Assembly (NCBI GenBank): GCA_013289695.1
Contig: JABCZK010000004.1
Coordinates: forward strand, 1-64,000
Direction of reading: 5' to 3'
From: Acidobacteriota bacterium
GTDB lineage: Bacteria; Acidobacteriota; Terriglobia; Acidiferrales; UBA7541
DNA length: 64,000 nt
Shown here in pieces: positions 8,529 through 18,100 of the stretch (position 1 is the first letter of the stretch; every line of letters starts with the position of its first letter). Made by a program: the position numbers and the translations under genes. The notes below the pieces were generated by a model. The model made no database searches. It worked only from the letters and a program-made list of their open reading frames with translations, and was not told where the DNA came from.

Positions 8529-9038
8529 TCAGGAATCGTATGACTGAAAAATATATTCACAATCTTTTTGACGCTTGGCAACCAATGTGATAAATCTACC
8601 ATCGAACGATTTCAGGGAGCGGAACCCTACGGTCGCCCGATCGTGAAATCCGATTGAGCCACGAGAAGTCATCGAGGACGCTTCGGGAAACCGAAGCTCA
8701 GTCCGGGACGCCGAAGCCCAGGCACGACTCCGGTCGTGAAGTTCGGCCTGCGAAGACCCCATTCGCGGACGCAGGACAGCGAACGGCAAGCGAGCATGAA
8801 CCAACGCTTACGGGGCTGAAACACCAGGCACAATAAAACTCGCGCCGATTAGCTTCGACGCGGCGTCGTTTGCGCGCAATCTGATCTTATCGTCCGCTTG
8901 AGGGCGATCAGATCGCAAACAAAGCCTGTGTGCTACCCCTGTGCCCCGATGCACCGTTCCAGCCTTCCGTGTTTCAAGGTCAGTCAGTCGATATTGCGTC
9001 CCGTTTTGGTTTGGCGCCGCAGCCGACACTACGATGTG
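8529..9038. other. control-region stretch without a confident gene
   Basis: Open frames exist on both strands here: a long minus-strand frame runs through to 9956 and a short one covers 8529-8804. None has a good start or a protein-like sequence throughout. The minus frame is codon-aligned with the plus gene at 9039-9482 and in other frames relative to two further plus genes, which is typical of antisense shadows in GC-rich DNA. A divergent repressor gene would be expected here, and I cannot identify one. Confidence 0.4.
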
Positions 9039-9482
9039 ATGGATTCTGCCAGCATCCCACCTGACTTCGAGAAACTCCGCCCCATAGAGGCGAAGGTTTC
9101 GCGCGCCGGCAAGACCAAACGGATGATTCTGCGCGTCTTCGCCAGTCGAGACAGGTCTCTGCCAAAACTCGCGATTTCGACGCCTGTGGCCGTACGCCGA
9201 GGTTCGATCAATCATCGCGGCAGGAAATTCAGAATTCGCGCGCCGCAGAACATCAGTGATTGCGGTTACACGCGCTTGCTGGACCGCCTTGCAGACGGCG
9301 ACCCCAGCATTGACGAACTGTTCGGGAACTTTCCGGTTCGTCACAAGATCGTGACGGTCGAGGGAGCGATTCCCGAGACTCATCAAGGCGCAATCCTGTA
9401 CATGCCGTCCGCCGGCAAGATTACCGGTAAGGGTGTGGCCGACAGTCGCCAAATGTGTTCCAAAGAGGTGGATGGTGATTAA
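9039..9482 (+). CDS. hypothetical protein of the control module
   Basis: A 147-residue frame from ATG 9039 reads MDSASIPPDFEKLRPIEAKV and later LLDRLADGDPSIDELFGNFP. An open frame extends upstream to TTG 8898 without a better start. Its TAA overlaps the GTG of the HTH gene by 8 nt, as expected for operon neighbours. The antisense frame is also open with similar codon-position composition, so the strand is not fully certain. No family was recognised. Confidence 0.4.
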   Translation: MDSASIPPDFEKLRPIEAKVSRAGKTKRMILRVFASRDRSLPKLAISTPVAVRRGSINHRGRKFRIRAPQNISDCGYTRLLDRLADGDPSIDELFGNFPVRHKIVTVEGAIPETHQGAILYMPSAGKITGKGVADSRQMCSKEVDGD

Positions 9483-9753
9483 AACTCCGCTAGATATTCG
9501 ACAGGCGCGGAAACGCGCTGGGATCTCGCAAGCCGAACTCGCGCTCACACTCGGTGTCTCCCAGTCCCAAGTTAGCGATCTCGAACGCGGTCTCCGCCGT
9601 CGCGTTGCTTGCCTGGACCTCAAAGCCGTGCTGTCTGCAATAGCGAATACGGCCGCGAGAAAGGAGCGGCTCGAAACGGCGAAGCGGGAAGCGATTGAAA
9701 GAGTGACGAGCGATTTTGAGATTACCAAAATGCCTGCGGATGCCGGCTGGTGA
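9475..9753 (+). CDS. XRE-family HTH protein (Cro/repressor-like)
   Basis: This 92-residue protein has a classic HTH_3 domain at about residues 5-45: IRQARKRAGISQAELALTLGVSQSQVSDLERGLRRR. A basic helical tail follows. The GTG at 9475 is about 6 nt after a GAGG element, whereas the ATG one codon upstream would sit too close to it. It is directly upstream of the replication gene, the usual place of a Cro-like regulator. Its binding site may be the dispersed TTTGAGANTCKCAAA palindrome, but that is inference. Confidence 0.8.
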   Translation: MIKTPLDIRQARKRAGISQAELALTLGVSQSQVSDLERGLRRRVACLDLKAVLSAIANTAARKERLETAKREAIERVTSDFEITKMPADAGW

Positions 9754-9759
9754 TTTGCC

Positions 9760-10317
9760 GTGGCCAACCCGAAACCATCCAACGTCCAAGGCGAGAGTCC
9801 TGGACCAAAACGGAAGTCGCTTCGAACGATCCTGCTTCCGAATAGCTCGCCGGTTCCGAATTGGTTTTTCGACGAAGTGCTTTCGAATTCAGAAGTGCCG
9901 CATGCAACCCGTAGCGTATTTCTCTTTATGCTGCGCAAGACGGTAGGATGGGACAACGAGGTTGAAGAGTTATCGCTTACCGCGATCCAATACGGCTCGG
10001 CCGTGTCGCGTCACACGGCAATTCACGCCATCCGGGTGATCTGCGAATGCTGGGGCCTGTTCGACAAGTCGCGAGGGCAGAAGGGTCAGGGTTCGTCAGT
10101 TTATAGCATCGCAGGTTTGAGTGAAGACGAGTTCACGGACCGTTGCTCGCTGTGTTACGACATCTATGGCACTTGCCATCCGACAGCAAAGCAACTTCGC
10201 GAGAGACCGTGTACCCCTGAATTGCGAATGGCGCAGATGGCAATCAATGAGGCCAACGATGCCAAGCGCCACGCCGAGTTCCTTAGGAGACGTGGTGCAA
10301 TTACTGCACCGCAGTAG
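9760..10317 (+). CDS. phage replication protein O-like, N-terminal winged helix
   Basis: The 185-residue product starts with GTG at 9760, 6 nt after the HTH gene. Residues about 30-100 (PVPNWFFDEVLSNSEVPHAT, LFMLRKTVGWDNEVEELSLT, VSRHTAIHAIRVICECWGLF) match the layout of phage replication O-type DNA-binding domains. A Cys-containing stretch follows (CSLCYDIYGTC) and then a charged helix. It lacks a helicase domain, so it would recruit the host replisome. Its 3' end runs into a cluster of GTGCA/TGCAC repeats that could be its origin. Confidence 0.65.
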   Translation: MANPKPSNVQGESPGPKRKSLRTILLPNSSPVPNWFFDEVLSNSEVPHATRSVFLFMLRKTVGWDNEVEELSLTAIQYGSAVSRHTAIHAIRVICECWGLFDKSRGQKGQGSSVYSIAGLSEDEFTDRCSLCYDIYGTCHPTAKQLRERPCTPELRMAQMAINEANDAKRHAEFLRRRGAITAPQ

Positions 10318-10390
10318 TGAAGTGAATGCACTACTACTGGTGCAACGAATGCACCTCTATTAGTGAAATGGTTGCACTCCCAGTGGTGCA
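10295..10390. repeat. iteron-like repeats, putative origin of the element
   Basis: An imperfect repeat of about 46 bp occurs twice (10295-10339 and 10340-10385), and a third copy starts at 10386. Each full copy contains GTGCA-5-TGCAC followed by AGTGAA and another TGCAC. GTGCA/TGCAC boxes lie at 10295, 10305, 10327, 10340, 10350, 10373 and 10386. The cluster overlaps the last codons of the O-like gene, much as the lambda origin lies within gene O. Confidence 0.6.
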
Positions 10391-10609
10391 GTCGCTAGTG
10401 CTAAAAACGGCACGTATATATGAAGCAGTTGAATCAGACTTGAAGCAGAGTGAAGTGAGAAAAGGAATCAGAGGTTTGATTCAACGGCAAAGCGAAAAGC
10501 TTTGTTTACTGACTCACCCAAAACCTGAAAAGCGAATTCGAAGGGCAAAATAGACCCGCGCCGTACGCAAACGTGCGCTTTGAATAATCCGATTGAAAAT
10601 CCAGAACTT
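10391..10609. other. stretch after the iterons, AT-richer, no confident gene
   Basis: This stretch is more A+T-rich than its neighbours, with runs such as AAAACGGCACGTATATATGAAG and many GAA/AAG triplets. Such a region next to iterons would suit an origin unwinding element. An open frame of 75 codons (10326-10553) runs through it but begins inside the repeats and has no ribosome-binding site, so I do not call it a gene. Confidence 0.35.
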
Positions 10610-10640
10610 AGCCGCCGCATCTTGGCGGCTTTTGCTTTTT
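10610..10640 (+). terminator. Rho-independent terminator
   Basis: The stem AGCCGCC/GGCGGCT (10610-10616 and 10624-10630) is followed by TTTGCTTTTT. It separates the replication module from the packaging operon. Confidence 0.75.
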
Positions 10641-10653
10641 CAGGGGGCTTTTG

Positions 10654-10935
10654 ATGCAAGACCTGCTTACCGTTGGCGAAGTTGCGGCGTTATTGCGCGT
10701 TCCGGCGTCTTGGATTTACGCGCGGACGGCTGATGCCGGTGTCGAAGAGATCCCGCACCTCAAACTTGGCCGCCATCTCCGATTTCGTCGCGCTGAGGTT
10801 GAAACCTGGGTCGAGCGTCATCATCGGGGCGCAAATTCTGCGGGTAGCGAACCCGAAGAGGGAATTGCGACTCCGCAAACGAGTGAAACAAAGCGCGTTA
10901 ACAACGCCAAATTCGCTGCTAACAGCGGGTGCTAA
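10654..10935 (+). CDS. excisionase/AlpA-like HTH protein
   Basis: This 93-residue protein has a MerR-type winged helix (HTH_17) at about residues 3-55: LLTVGEVAALLRVPASWIYA, then IPHLKLGRHLRFRRAEVETWV. The layout is that of excisionase-family DNA-binding proteins. The C-terminus is Ser/Glu/Asn-rich. The ATG at 10654 follows an AGGGGG site with 6-nt spacing. It is the first gene after the terminator and the leader of the packaging operon, so it could be either an excisionase or a late-gene regulator. Confidence 0.75.
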   Translation: MQDLLTVGEVAALLRVPASWIYARTADAGVEEIPHLKLGRHLRFRRAEVETWVERHHRGANSAGSEPEEGIATPQTSETKRVNNAKFAANSGC

Positions 10936-10942
10936 CAGACCG

Positions 10943-11443
10943 ATGTCAAAAAAGAAGCCACGAACCGAGTCGCAGCGCGCCGCCGGGAAGCGGAATCTCG
11001 TCGAGTTCAACAAATCCCGCGGCGGTCGGCCAGCCATGAAGCACGGCGTCGGCGCATTGATCGCGACCGGCGAACTGCCAGACGTTCCTGGTGCCGCGGA
11101 AGTGGACAAGGCGGTCGAGGAAATCATTGCCGGCTTCGTCAGCGACTTGGGCGGCGCGGAAGCCATCACGGCCGCGCAGCGGGTGATCCTCAGCGGCCTT
11201 CGTTTGAGTCTGCGGGTGCAAGGCTTGGGCGAGATTCATTTGAAGAGCGCGGGTGTCGTGAACAAAGAAACGCGGAAGCCTACGGCACTACTGACCGTCC
11301 TCGCGACGTTCATCAATTCCGCCAGGTTATCCGCGCTCGCGTTGGGACTGGGGCGCGTACCGCGGAACGTCACCAATTCGCTTGATGCCGCGATGCGCGA
11401 GATCGCGGAACGGGAACACGGAGCCTCTGGTGAAACTCAGTAA
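10943..11443 (+). CDS. putative terminase small subunit
   Basis: The 166-residue product begins MSKKKPRTESQRAAGKRNLV and has a predicted helical C-terminal part (AITAAQRVILSGLRLSLRVQ, FINSARLSALALGLGRVPRN). Position just upstream of, and overlapping by 14 nt, the large terminase gene, together with the basic N-terminus and helical body, fits a DNA-recognition small subunit. Sequence similarity to a specific TerS family is not certain. Confidence 0.6.
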   Translation: MSKKKPRTESQRAAGKRNLVEFNKSRGGRPAMKHGVGALIATGELPDVPGAAEVDKAVEEIIAGFVSDLGGAEAITAAQRVILSGLRLSLRVQGLGEIHLKSAGVVNKETRKPTALLTVLATFINSARLSALALGLGRVPRNVTNSLDAAMREIAEREHGASGETQ

Positions 11444-12920
11444 GAAAATTAGCTTCGCGGCGTTCTGCGCGGACCTATTGGGCGAGGCCATCTCGCCGGC
11501 ATGGGTCGCGGCGTACAAGGCACTCGACGGCGAACGGCTAAACGCCACTGAACTCGAAGCCTGGCGCGCGATGACCGGCTTGACCGATTACGTTGCGCAG
11601 GACAGTCGGGAGCTGGTCGCGATCAAAGGGCGCCGCGCGCAGGGTTCGAAGACAGCCTGCAAGTACTTGATTTACAAGCTCCACACGGGCGATTACCGGC
11701 GCTTCGCGGCGCGCAGCGACCGACTCCATGTGCCAATCATCGCCCAGGTCCGGGAAACGGCGCGGGAGATCATGTCGTACCTGCATTCGTTTTACGCGGA
11801 CTCCGCTGCACTGCGGAACGAAGTACACGAGACGTTCAAGCAATCAATCGAGCTGAAAAACGGCTTCGTTTTGTCGGTCCAGACATGCAGCTACCGCGCG
11901 CCGCGCGGGATCACGGCGCCCCTTGCGCTGCTCGACGAGGTTGGTGTATGGCGCTTTGAAGGCTCCGACGTGGACCATGAAGTCGTCCGGTCGCTCACGC
12001 CGGCGATGGTCCAGTTTCCGAATCGCAAGCTGATCCTGCTCGGCTCGCCATGGGTCAAAGCAGGCGTGTTGTTTGAGCGTTGGGAGCGCAGATTTGAGTC
12101 TGCCGATCGCCTGGTAGTTCACTGTCCCACGCCGTTGATGAACTCGACGATTTCGGCAGAGGAGCTGGCCCGCGAAGAGCAAAACGACCCCCAAAACTAT
12201 CGGCGAGAGTTCTTGGCCGAGTGGCTTTCGGACGTGGATGCCTTCCTACCCGAAACGGACATCGCGGCCGCAGTACGCTCTGGTGTCCGTGAGCGAGCGC
12301 TGGTGAAAGCGTTCAAGGGCGGTTATTGCGCTGCGCTGGACGCCAGTGGATTGAGCGGCCGCGACAAATTCACGTTGGCAGTAGCTCATGGTGCAAAGCG
12401 CGCATCGAGCGATGCAACGACCGTCGAACTCGATCTCCTGCGCGGCTGGTCGCGTTCAGGCGTCGGCGAGGTTTGCGATGAAATCGCGTTGATCCTGAAG
12501 TCGTACGGTTTGACGACGGTCGTTGGCGATCAATTCGGCTACTCGTTTTTGCGGGAACTGCTCGCGCAGCGCGGAATCACGGTCTCGCAGAAACCGTTCA
12601 CTAGCCGCAGTAAACCAGAGATTCTGCTCAATCTCAAACTGGCGCTCGCCCAGGGTCGCGTTGGATTGCTTGACCATCCGGAATGCCTTCGTGAGCTGCG
12701 GATGCTCGAATCCAGGCGCACTTCGGGTGGTAACTACTCCATTGCCGCGCCGCGCGGTCAACACGACGACTTCGCGATCGTGACAGCGCTGCTGGCGTTC
12801 GAAATGAAGGAGTCCAATTCGAGTGCCGGCTTCCTAATTGTGAACGGCGCTGTCGTTGGAGACACCGCCCCGAACTGGAAAGACGACCGATTCTACCGGA
12901 CGCCCAAACGTCATTTTTAG
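11430..12920 (+). CDS. terL: phage terminase large subunit
   Basis: The 496-residue packaging ATPase/nuclease starts at GTG 11430, six nt after GGAG. Residues 67-75 (GRRAQGSKT) form a Walker A-like loop and 157-160 (LLDE) the Walker B with catalytic Glu. The C-terminal RNase-H-fold nuclease shows its acidic residues at D294 (CAALDASG), D357 (VVGDQFG) and D437 (QHDDFAI). Length and domain order are normal for TerL, so the protein appears intact. It would translocate DNA into a procapsid, yet no portal or capsid gene follows. An in-frame extension to 11382 is possible but unneeded. Confidence 0.88.
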   Translation: MKLSKKISFAAFCADLLGEAISPAWVAAYKALDGERLNATELEAWRAMTGLTDYVAQDSRELVAIKGRRAQGSKTACKYLIYKLHTGDYRRFAARSDRLHVPIIAQVRETAREIMSYLHSFYADSAALRNEVHETFKQSIELKNGFVLSVQTCSYRAPRGITAPLALLDEVGVWRFEGSDVDHEVVRSLTPAMVQFPNRKLILLGSPWVKAGVLFERWERRFESADRLVVHCPTPLMNSTISAEELAREEQNDPQNYRREFLAEWLSDVDAFLPETDIAAAVRSGVRERALVKAFKGGYCAALDASGLSGRDKFTLAVAHGAKRASSDATTVELDLLRGWSRSGVGEVCDEIALILKSYGLTTVVGDQFGYSFLRELLAQRGITVSQKPFTSRSKPEILLNLKLALAQGRVGLLDHPECLRELRMLESRRTSGGNYSIAAPRGQHDDFAIVTALLAFEMKESNSSAGFLIVNGAVVGDTAPNWKDDRFYRTPKRHF

Positions 12921-12934
12921 AGGAGTTGTGAACG

Positions 12935-13477
12935 ATGAGTGAAAACGCACGAGATTTGAAAAGCGCCGAAAGCTTGCTGTTGGCACTGTCCGGCGACGTC
13001 GAGTTGCGGCAATCGCGCATCCGCAAAACAGGATCGTGGTGTTTCTTTTGCGCCGACGACCACTCGCTCGCGCGTTGCGGCTGCCCGATGCCCGAATCTC
13101 TCGGATGCCTCGGTCAACGTGTCTGCGCCGCTTGCGCCACAGCACATCGCGCGATTGCCGGACACCTCAAACGGATGTTCGCAGCGCCCATCGTAGATCG
13201 CAGCAGTTCCGTCAGAGCGAAGTTGTTCAGCCAATTGCACGGAGCCGCGAATGAACTCGCCGATAAAAAAGGCGAACCGATGGAAGGATCGCTGCACTTT
13301 CATTTGGCCCAAGCGTGCCCGTTTGACGACGAGAAACCCGAATTCAAAGGCAAGATTCTCCACGCTTTCGAGCGGTCGAAATTCGGCGATTTTCAGGGCC
13401 TCGCGAAAGAATTGGCACGCGAGACAGACGAGGAGTTGAAACTCAAAGTGGCACGATGGTTTTCCTGCATCCGTTAG
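12935..13477 (+). CDS. cysteine-rich hypothetical phage protein
   Basis: The 180-residue product has six or more cysteines in residues 35-70 (WCFFCADDHSLARCGCPMP, CLGQRVCAACATAH), a pattern suggesting one or two zinc ribbons, followed by a helical charged C-terminal half. A GAGGAG site precedes the ATG. It occupies the place where a portal gene is usually found, but its size and composition do not fit a portal protein. Function unknown. Confidence 0.7.
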   Translation: MSENARDLKSAESLLLALSGDVELRQSRIRKTGSWCFFCADDHSLARCGCPMPESLGCLGQRVCAACATAHRAIAGHLKRMFAAPIVDRSSSVRAKLFSQLHGAANELADKKGEPMEGSLHFHLAQACPFDDEKPEFKGKILHAFERSKFGDFQGLAKELARETDEELKLKVARWFSCIR

Positions 13478-13542
13478 CGCTCGAATCCATAAAAACACTC
13501 AATTCGACCCATCACGCGCATACCTGCGCGTAAGGATAAGTC

Positions 13543-13866
13543 ATGCAACTTCACGCAAGCGCTCTTCAGGTTGGCGCAGGGACAGGTGTTCAGCCTGTTG
13601 CGGCGCCCGGCGCGGGAAAACGGATAACCGTGCTCGGCATGGTCGTTTCGGTCGGGGGCACCGCGACGAACGTTTCGTTGATTGATTCCCTGAATGCAGC
13701 GAACACGAAGCAATGGAATTTCTCAGCGAATGAGCACGCCGAACCTTCCACGGTCCGGTGGGAGCTTTCAAACAACGCAGCGCTGCAGTACACGACAAGC
13801 GCGGCCGGACCGACCTCGATTGAGGTTGACTACATCATCGAGGCGACCGGCGGGACTGGAAATTAG
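13543..13866 (+). CDS. small beta-rich virion-like protein
   Basis: This 107-residue protein is rich in G, A, T, V and N with alternating hydrophobic residues (ITVLGMVVSVGGTATNVSLI, TSIEVDYIIEATGG), which suggests a beta-sandwich. Its size and composition resemble phage head-decoration or minor tail proteins; this is inference from composition and position only. AAGGATAAG lies upstream of the ATG. Confidence 0.6.
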   Translation: MQLHASALQVGAGTGVQPVAAPGAGKRITVLGMVVSVGGTATNVSLIDSLNAANTKQWNFSANEHAEPSTVRWELSNNAALQYTTSAAGPTSIEVDYIIEATGGTGN

Positions 13867-13868
13867 AT

Positions 13869-13883
13869 TTTTAGATTCACAAA
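13869..13883 (+). promoter_or_regulatory. dispersed palindrome, copy 3 (putative operator)
   Basis: TTTTAGATTCACAAA matches 14 of 15 positions of the motif if the K position is allowed to be A, as in copy 5. It lies in the 42-bp gap between two genes of the structural operon, where a promoter is not expected; this is what makes the site look stoperator-like. Confidence 0.4.
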
Positions 13884-13908
13884 TTCAGCAGGGCAAAAGG
13901 GAGACGAA

Positions 13909-14610
13909 ATGTCCATGATCGTTGAGTTGCGAAAAACACAGTTGAAAGCCGAACTGGCCACCTTAGAGACGGCAGAGCAGCGCGCGAAAACGCTTGCGTC
14001 GCAGCTGGCCGAAGCCGATGCCGCCGTCAATGCGGCGTCTCAGCTTGTACGGGTGAACAAGGCCCGGCTCGCCGATGGAATCGCGGAGTTGGAGGTGCTG
14101 TCGAAAGAGGCTGCGTTCATTCCGCAGGGAATGTCCGGGATGCGCGCCAACCACGACATTCGAACTCAGCGAGTCGACCGAAACGTCAGCGAACTCACCG
14201 CGGAACGCGACCGGCTCGATGGCGAACTCAGGAAAAAGCAGTACGATCTCGAAAAGATCGTCGAGCAAGTCGCCGAGCATCCAGCCTACAAAACCACTGT
14301 CGCGAAGCAACACGCTCTAATCGCCAAGGCGGTCGAAATCGCCAGATCGTTGTTTGCAGTTTCGCTCGACGAAGTGCGCAACGTGGTGGCAAAGCTCTCG
14401 CAGCTCGCGGACGAAGAGAATCGACTGCTCGACGCCTTGGTTCCCACGCTACGCGAGGCCGGCTTGCCGGAAATCAGGAGAACGCTCGCCCGATTTGTCC
14501 AGCAAGTCACGCCGCACGCCGTCATCGAAGCACTGCCGGACGCTCGCAGTCAGGTATTCGCAGCCATCACGCAGATTAACGAAGTCGCGTCACGCGAGGT
14601 AGTCCGGTGA
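13909..14610 (+). CDS. coiled-coil phage protein
   Basis: The 233-residue product is almost entirely helical. Long heptad-like stretches span residues 5-65 and 85-125 (LRKTQLKAELATLETAEQRA, ELTAERDRLDGELRKKQYDL). It has no enzyme motifs. It sits in the structural operon before the tape-measure gene and may be a scaffold or tail-assembly protein. Its TGA overlaps the next start by 4 nt. Confidence 0.75.
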   Translation: MSMIVELRKTQLKAELATLETAEQRAKTLASQLAEADAAVNAASQLVRVNKARLADGIAELEVLSKEAAFIPQGMSGMRANHDIRTQRVDRNVSELTAERDRLDGELRKKQYDLEKIVEQVAEHPAYKTTVAKQHALIAKAVEIARSLFAVSLDEVRNVVAKLSQLADEENRLLDALVPTLREAGLPEIRRTLARFVQQVTPHAVIEALPDARSQVFAAITQINEVASREVVR

Positions 14611-14906
14611 AAAGTTACTTTGGGAGACTACGCGACCGCCGGCACTTGCGGAAGCTAAACAAAGAAAAGCATGAATTGATCGGGCCAACGCCGCGATGTG
14701 GCGACACGAGGGCTCGGGTTCGCTGGCTGAACGCGGCGCTTCATCGAGCGCTTAAAAATGGCGATCGCACGGAGGTCGAAAGACTGACGCCACTTTGTTT
14801 GGCTGCGCGCAAGGAATTCGAGGCGCTCCTGGCTTTCAAACACACTGAAAATAAGCGAGTCAACGACCGCGCACGCGCGGGATTGTTGGTGGGGGTTCGC
14901 CAATGA
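14607..14906 (+). CDS. small basic phage protein
   Basis: The product is 99 residues, rich in Arg and Lys with predicted helices (MKSYFGRLRDRRHLRKLNKE..., RWLNAALHRALKNGDRTEVE). The GTG start at 14607 and the stop both overlap neighbours by 4 nt, indicating tight coupling within the structural operon. The family is unknown. Position just before the tape-measure gene is where tail assembly chaperones usually lie, but no slippery frameshift site is apparent. Confidence 0.7.
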   Translation: MKSYFGRLRDRRHLRKLNKEKHELIGPTPRCGDTRARVRWLNAALHRALKNGDRTEVERLTPLCLAARKEFEALLAFKHTENKRVNDRARAGLLVGVRQ

Positions 14907-15190
14907 AAATGGACTGGTTTCGCAATCTTCGCCAGCGTCAACTAACAAAAACGGTCGAACGCCACACCCGCGAAGGTCGCGAGCGGGATGCGAGGCGCGC
15001 GGACGCCCGAAGACGCCGCGAGTGGATTGTAGCGGCGGTCGCAGTGTCGGACGGAAATATGGACGTCTTGGAAACTCTGCGGACATCAGCGCTTGAAGTC
15101 GTGGCGGAACTCGAAGCGCTCGACCGCGAGGACATCGCCGCGAACGAACGACTCGTCGCGTACATCAAGAAATTTAATGGAGAAAAATAA
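14903..15190 (+). CDS. small charged phage protein
   Basis: This is a 95-residue helical protein with a very basic first half (RQRQLTKTVERHTREGRERD) and a hydrophobic/acidic second half. Its ATG overlaps the previous stop by 4 nt. Its stop shares its last base with the tape-measure start. It may be a tail-assembly protein; no family was recognised. Confidence 0.7.
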   Translation: MKMDWFRNLRQRQLTKTVERHTREGRERDARRADARRRREWIVAAVAVSDGNMDVLETLRTSALEVVAELEALDREDIAANERLVAYIKKFNGEK

Positions 15191-18100
15191 TGGGAACCAT
15201 CCCAGGACCGATCATTTCTTTCCGTGTTTCCGGGCCGGAACTTCAGGGCGCGGTACAGCCCGCGTTCCAGCAGCTGCGCGATCAGGCGAGGACTGTCTCG
15301 AACCAAATTGCGGACGATTGGAAGAGAATGGCTGCGCAGATCCGCGCGAGCGTCGCTCAGGGCATTGCGGGCGACAAGGAAGTCGTTGCGCAGAGAACTC
15401 AGCTCTTGTCGATTCTCGACAAAGAACTGTCGGGAATGCGAACTCGCCATGAAATAACGACTAAAGAACTCTCAACGCTCAAGGCTATGACGCTCGAACG
15501 CGAACGGCAGGCCGACGCAATCAAGCGCGGGGTCGGTGTCGGCGTAACTGCGGGAACTTCGAGCGCTCTCGGCCAAGCCTCTCAACAGGCCATCCTTGGT
15601 ATCGGGCGCGTTCTCGATTCGCTCGTGAATCGTTATCTGGGCGGCGCGGCGGGTGCAGCGTTTCGTACTGGAAGAGATGTTCAATATTACGGGGCACAGG
15701 CGGGCGGAGGACTCGGCGGCGGCCTGTCATCTATTTTTTCTTCGATTCCCACGAGCACGATAGCGGCGGGCGCCCTTGCCGCGGCAGTCGCAGCAATTGG
15801 CATCGCCGCTACCGCGTCCGCGAAGGATCTGATAGATCAAAACGAGGAGCTGAAAAACACAGCGGCCATCACCGGGCTCACGACGCGCGAGGTTCAAAAA
15901 TATAACGAAGCGGCGAAGTTGCTGGGGCTCGATGCCGGAACGGTGACGACCGGACTCTCGCGCCTGCAATCCCAACTCGGCGATTTTATTATCAAGGGAA
16001 AAGAAGGCCGTGAGGAGACGGGCAAGTTTGTAAATGTCCTTCACCAATACGGCGTCGAGATTACCGATTCAAGCAATCGTCTTCGTCCCGCCGGGCAGAT
16101 TCTTTCTGACTTCGCACAAGCATTGCGCGAGATTCCAGATCAAGCGACGCGCACGGCCGTGGCGATGGACGCTCTCGGTGGACGAAACAGAGAACTCGCT
16201 GCGCTCGTTCTCCGCAACGATGTAAACTTCAACCAACTTCTCGCCACGATTGACAAATCCGGAGTGATTATCGGTACGGGCATGTCCCAGACGCTCGACA
16301 AGGGCGAAGATTCTCTGAGGAAGTTTGAGCTTCAAACGGACTCCGCAAAGAAACAAGTCGAAGAGTTCCTGGCGTCTGGATTTTTCAAGGGCGTTCACAT
16401 TGTCAGATTTGTTTATAAGTCGTTCACGAATCCCTCCGAAGCTAACGCCGATGCTGCGAGAGACCGCTTGGCCCGGACCACCATTGATGTGGGGGGCGAG
16501 ATGTCCAGACTTATCCCCACGCCAGCATCCGCAGGAGTTCTAGCGGACAGCCTCAACGATTTTTATAACAAGGCGGCTGGGGGAGAACTCCATCGTCAAG
16601 AGGCAATACGCGCTGGCGGTGAGCAGGAATTGAATCTTCAGAGGATGCTCAAAGAGTATTCCGATGACGTCAAGGAAGGTCATACTGAAGATGCCGCGAT
16701 TATCCTAAAGCAGATTAATTCGACCCAGGCACTCCTTGACCTAGAGAAGCAACGCGCTGAAATATGGCAACGCATACGGAAAGATGTCTATCGTCCTTCA
16801 GCCGGAAACACTGCGCCCGGCCGCGAAGCGCGCAGCGTTCAAGACCTCATCAATAATTTGCTCAATCCAGGTCAAGGCGGCGCGCCGGACATCGGGATTG
16901 GCGGCATCAGCACAGCGAACCCTCTTGCCGGGATTTTAGGTCCAGCCGCAAAGCCGGGTGTCAATGCCGCGGAGCTGCTCACGCAGATTAACAAAGAGCA
17001 CGAAGACCTGTTCCGGTCGCAGGCTTCGATTGACGCAGAGCACTACCGGGACGAGCTCGACTCGCTCAACGAAGCGCTGAAAAAGAAGCTAATTTCACAG
17101 CAGGAATACAACGATGCCGCATTGAAGCTGGCCCAAGATCGCAACAAAACTCTCTCGGATGCGGATAAAAAGTACGAGGACGAAGCAGGGAGTCTGTTTG
17201 AAAGCCTGATCTCTGGGAAGACGAAGAGTTTTACCGAAGCGTTGCTCAAGGATGTCGAGAACATCGCGCTCGGTCCAGTAAAGAAAATCTTCGAACAGTT
17301 GATCGGCTCGCAACTCCAAGCATTGTCAGACCTGTTCAGCGGCAAGAAGTCGGCTCCTGGTAAGTCGGGCGGTATCTGGGGAACCGTGTTCGGGAAGATT
17401 GGCGGAACGGTCGGACCTGGCGGGACTCCTGGTTGGTGGCCGGGAGCTATTGGTGGTGGTGCGGGCGGCGGGGTTGGGCAGACAGGTGTCTCGACGCAGG
17501 TTATGAACGTCACCGCGCAGGTGGTCAACATCCTTAGCGCGGGCGCGGCGGGAACTGGCGGCGCAGGTGGCAGCATTGGGAATTTCTTCGGTGCGAACAG
17601 CCTTCTCGGTGGTTTCGGTAACTTTTTTGGGAATCTCAATCCGTTTGGAGGGTCGGGAAGTCCATCCGCTGGCGGCGCTGGCGGGTCAACCGCATCCGTC
17701 TCGACGCTAGGGAGAATTCTAAGCGCGGCGAGTCCATTCGCTGCGGGAGCTGCAGCTCTTGGTCTTGGCCTTGCAACGGGCAACGAATCCACAATGGCAA
17801 TCGGCGCCGCGGCGCTTGCAGGGAAAGCCTCAACCCTGCTTTCTGGTATCAGCGGGCTTCCTTCTGGACTTTCGAGCGCGCTCAGTACGTTTGGACAGGC
17901 GGCTCCGGGATTTGGAATCGCCGCGTCCGGAATCATTAATGCGGGGCAGGCTCGCACTGTTGGCGGGAAGATAGGCGGAACCCTCGAAGCTGGAGCGGGC
18001 GGTGCGCTTGCAGGACTGATAATCGGAGGGCCGATTGGCGCGGCGATCGGCGGGGCCATTGGTCTGATCGGTGGAACTATCGCCAGCGTATTCGGCGGCG

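Noticed and set aside
8808-9956. A 382-codon minus-strand open frame over the control region
   Set aside because: It runs antisense across three plus-strand genes in different frames, has no ribosome-binding site and no family character. Long antisense frames are common in GC-rich DNA. The part over 8808-9480 stays ambiguous and is mentioned with the plus-strand gene.
14607-15190. Programmed frameshift of tail assembly chaperones before the tape-measure gene
   Set aside because: The two small genes overlap by 4 nt as ordinary coupled genes; no slippery heptamer with a continuing second frame is visible.
17043-18059. A 338-codon minus-strand frame rich in proline and alanine
   Set aside because: It is the shadow of the Gly/Ala-rich region of the tape-measure protein; its composition follows from the complement of GGC and GCG codons.
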